Below are positions 21,747 to 21,761 of a stretch of DNA of 21,761 bases, in pieces. The stretch lies in contig CAJKQX010000042.1 of assembly GCA_905202125.1 (NCBI GenBank), forward strand, positions 1 through 21,761, written 5' to 3'. Numbering within the stretch: position 1 is the stretch's first letter; the number at the start of each line of letters is the position of its first letter. The DNA is from an uncultured Prevotella sp. Its GTDB lineage: Bacteria; Bacteroidota; Bacteroidia; Bacteroidales; Bacteroidaceae. Both the position numbers and the translations under genes were made by a program. The notes under the pieces were generated by a model. The model was not told the origin of the DNA. It did not search any database and saw only the letters and a list, made by a program, of their open reading frames with translations.

Positions 21747-21761
21747 TTCACGTGTTTTGGG

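Noticed and set aside
1..21761. CRISPR arrays, tRNA or rRNA genes, insertion sequences
   Set aside because: I found no regularly spaced repeats, cloverleaf or rRNA-like stretches, and no transposase or integrase frame.

Overview
The window looks like chromosomal DNA of a Bacteroidales bacterium (Bacteroidota). Several genes are preceded by the Bacteroides-type promoter pattern TTTG, about 20 nt, TAnnTTTG. Strong Shine-Dalgarno sequences are absent, and the families present (a DUF5686 outer-membrane protein, a lipoprotein GH78 rhamnosidase, a Bacteroidota-style sigma/anti-sigma pair) are typical of that group. I cannot fix the family or genus; Muribaculaceae or Prevotellaceae would both fit. 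Most core genes are GC-rich (40 of 60 bases at 9241-9300), while 12718-14835 is strongly AT-rich (19 of 60 bases G or C at 13201-13260).

Left part (1-8230): a minus-strand Fic protein with its own inhibitory motif and a C-terminal winged-helix-like segment faces a control region holding a near-perfect promoter overlaid by GTCGCA/TGCGAC palindromes. Beyond a repeat hairpin follow three plus-strand envelope genes, each with its own promoter: a TlpA-like thioredoxin-fold protein, a DUF5686 protein and an alpha-L-rhamnosidase lipoprotein that ends in a clear terminator. No SusC/SusD pair is present, so the rhamnosidase is not in a recognisable polysaccharide utilisation locus within this window.

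Middle (8374-12717): a plus-strand run of a PMCA-type Ca2+ ATPase, ribF and a CPBP membrane protease, closely spaced or overlapping and probably one transcript.

Accessory island (12735-14515, minus strand): four tightly packed small genes under one good promoter. They encode a CxxC/CxxC zinc-ribbon membrane protein, an 89-residue secreted-type peptide ending in six glycines at exact four-residue spacing, a SpoIIM/DUF95-family membrane protein and a five-helix Yip1-like membrane protein. A glycine-rich pore-like peptide beside a DUF95 protein recalls bacteriocin (especially circular bacteriocin) loci. This is the best candidate for an undescribed system here, although no ABC ATPase or processing enzyme is visible.

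Right part (14682-21575, minus strand): an ECF sigma factor and a minimal anti-sigma-like protein, closed by a strong terminator, lie downstream of topA-aroK-speA-argB. The first two of those genes overlap by 4 bp (ATGA), and the whole order looks like a conserved housekeeping operon. The window is bounded at both ends by inverted copies of one ~60-nt dispersed repeat, and a third, palindromic version lies at 1537-1588.
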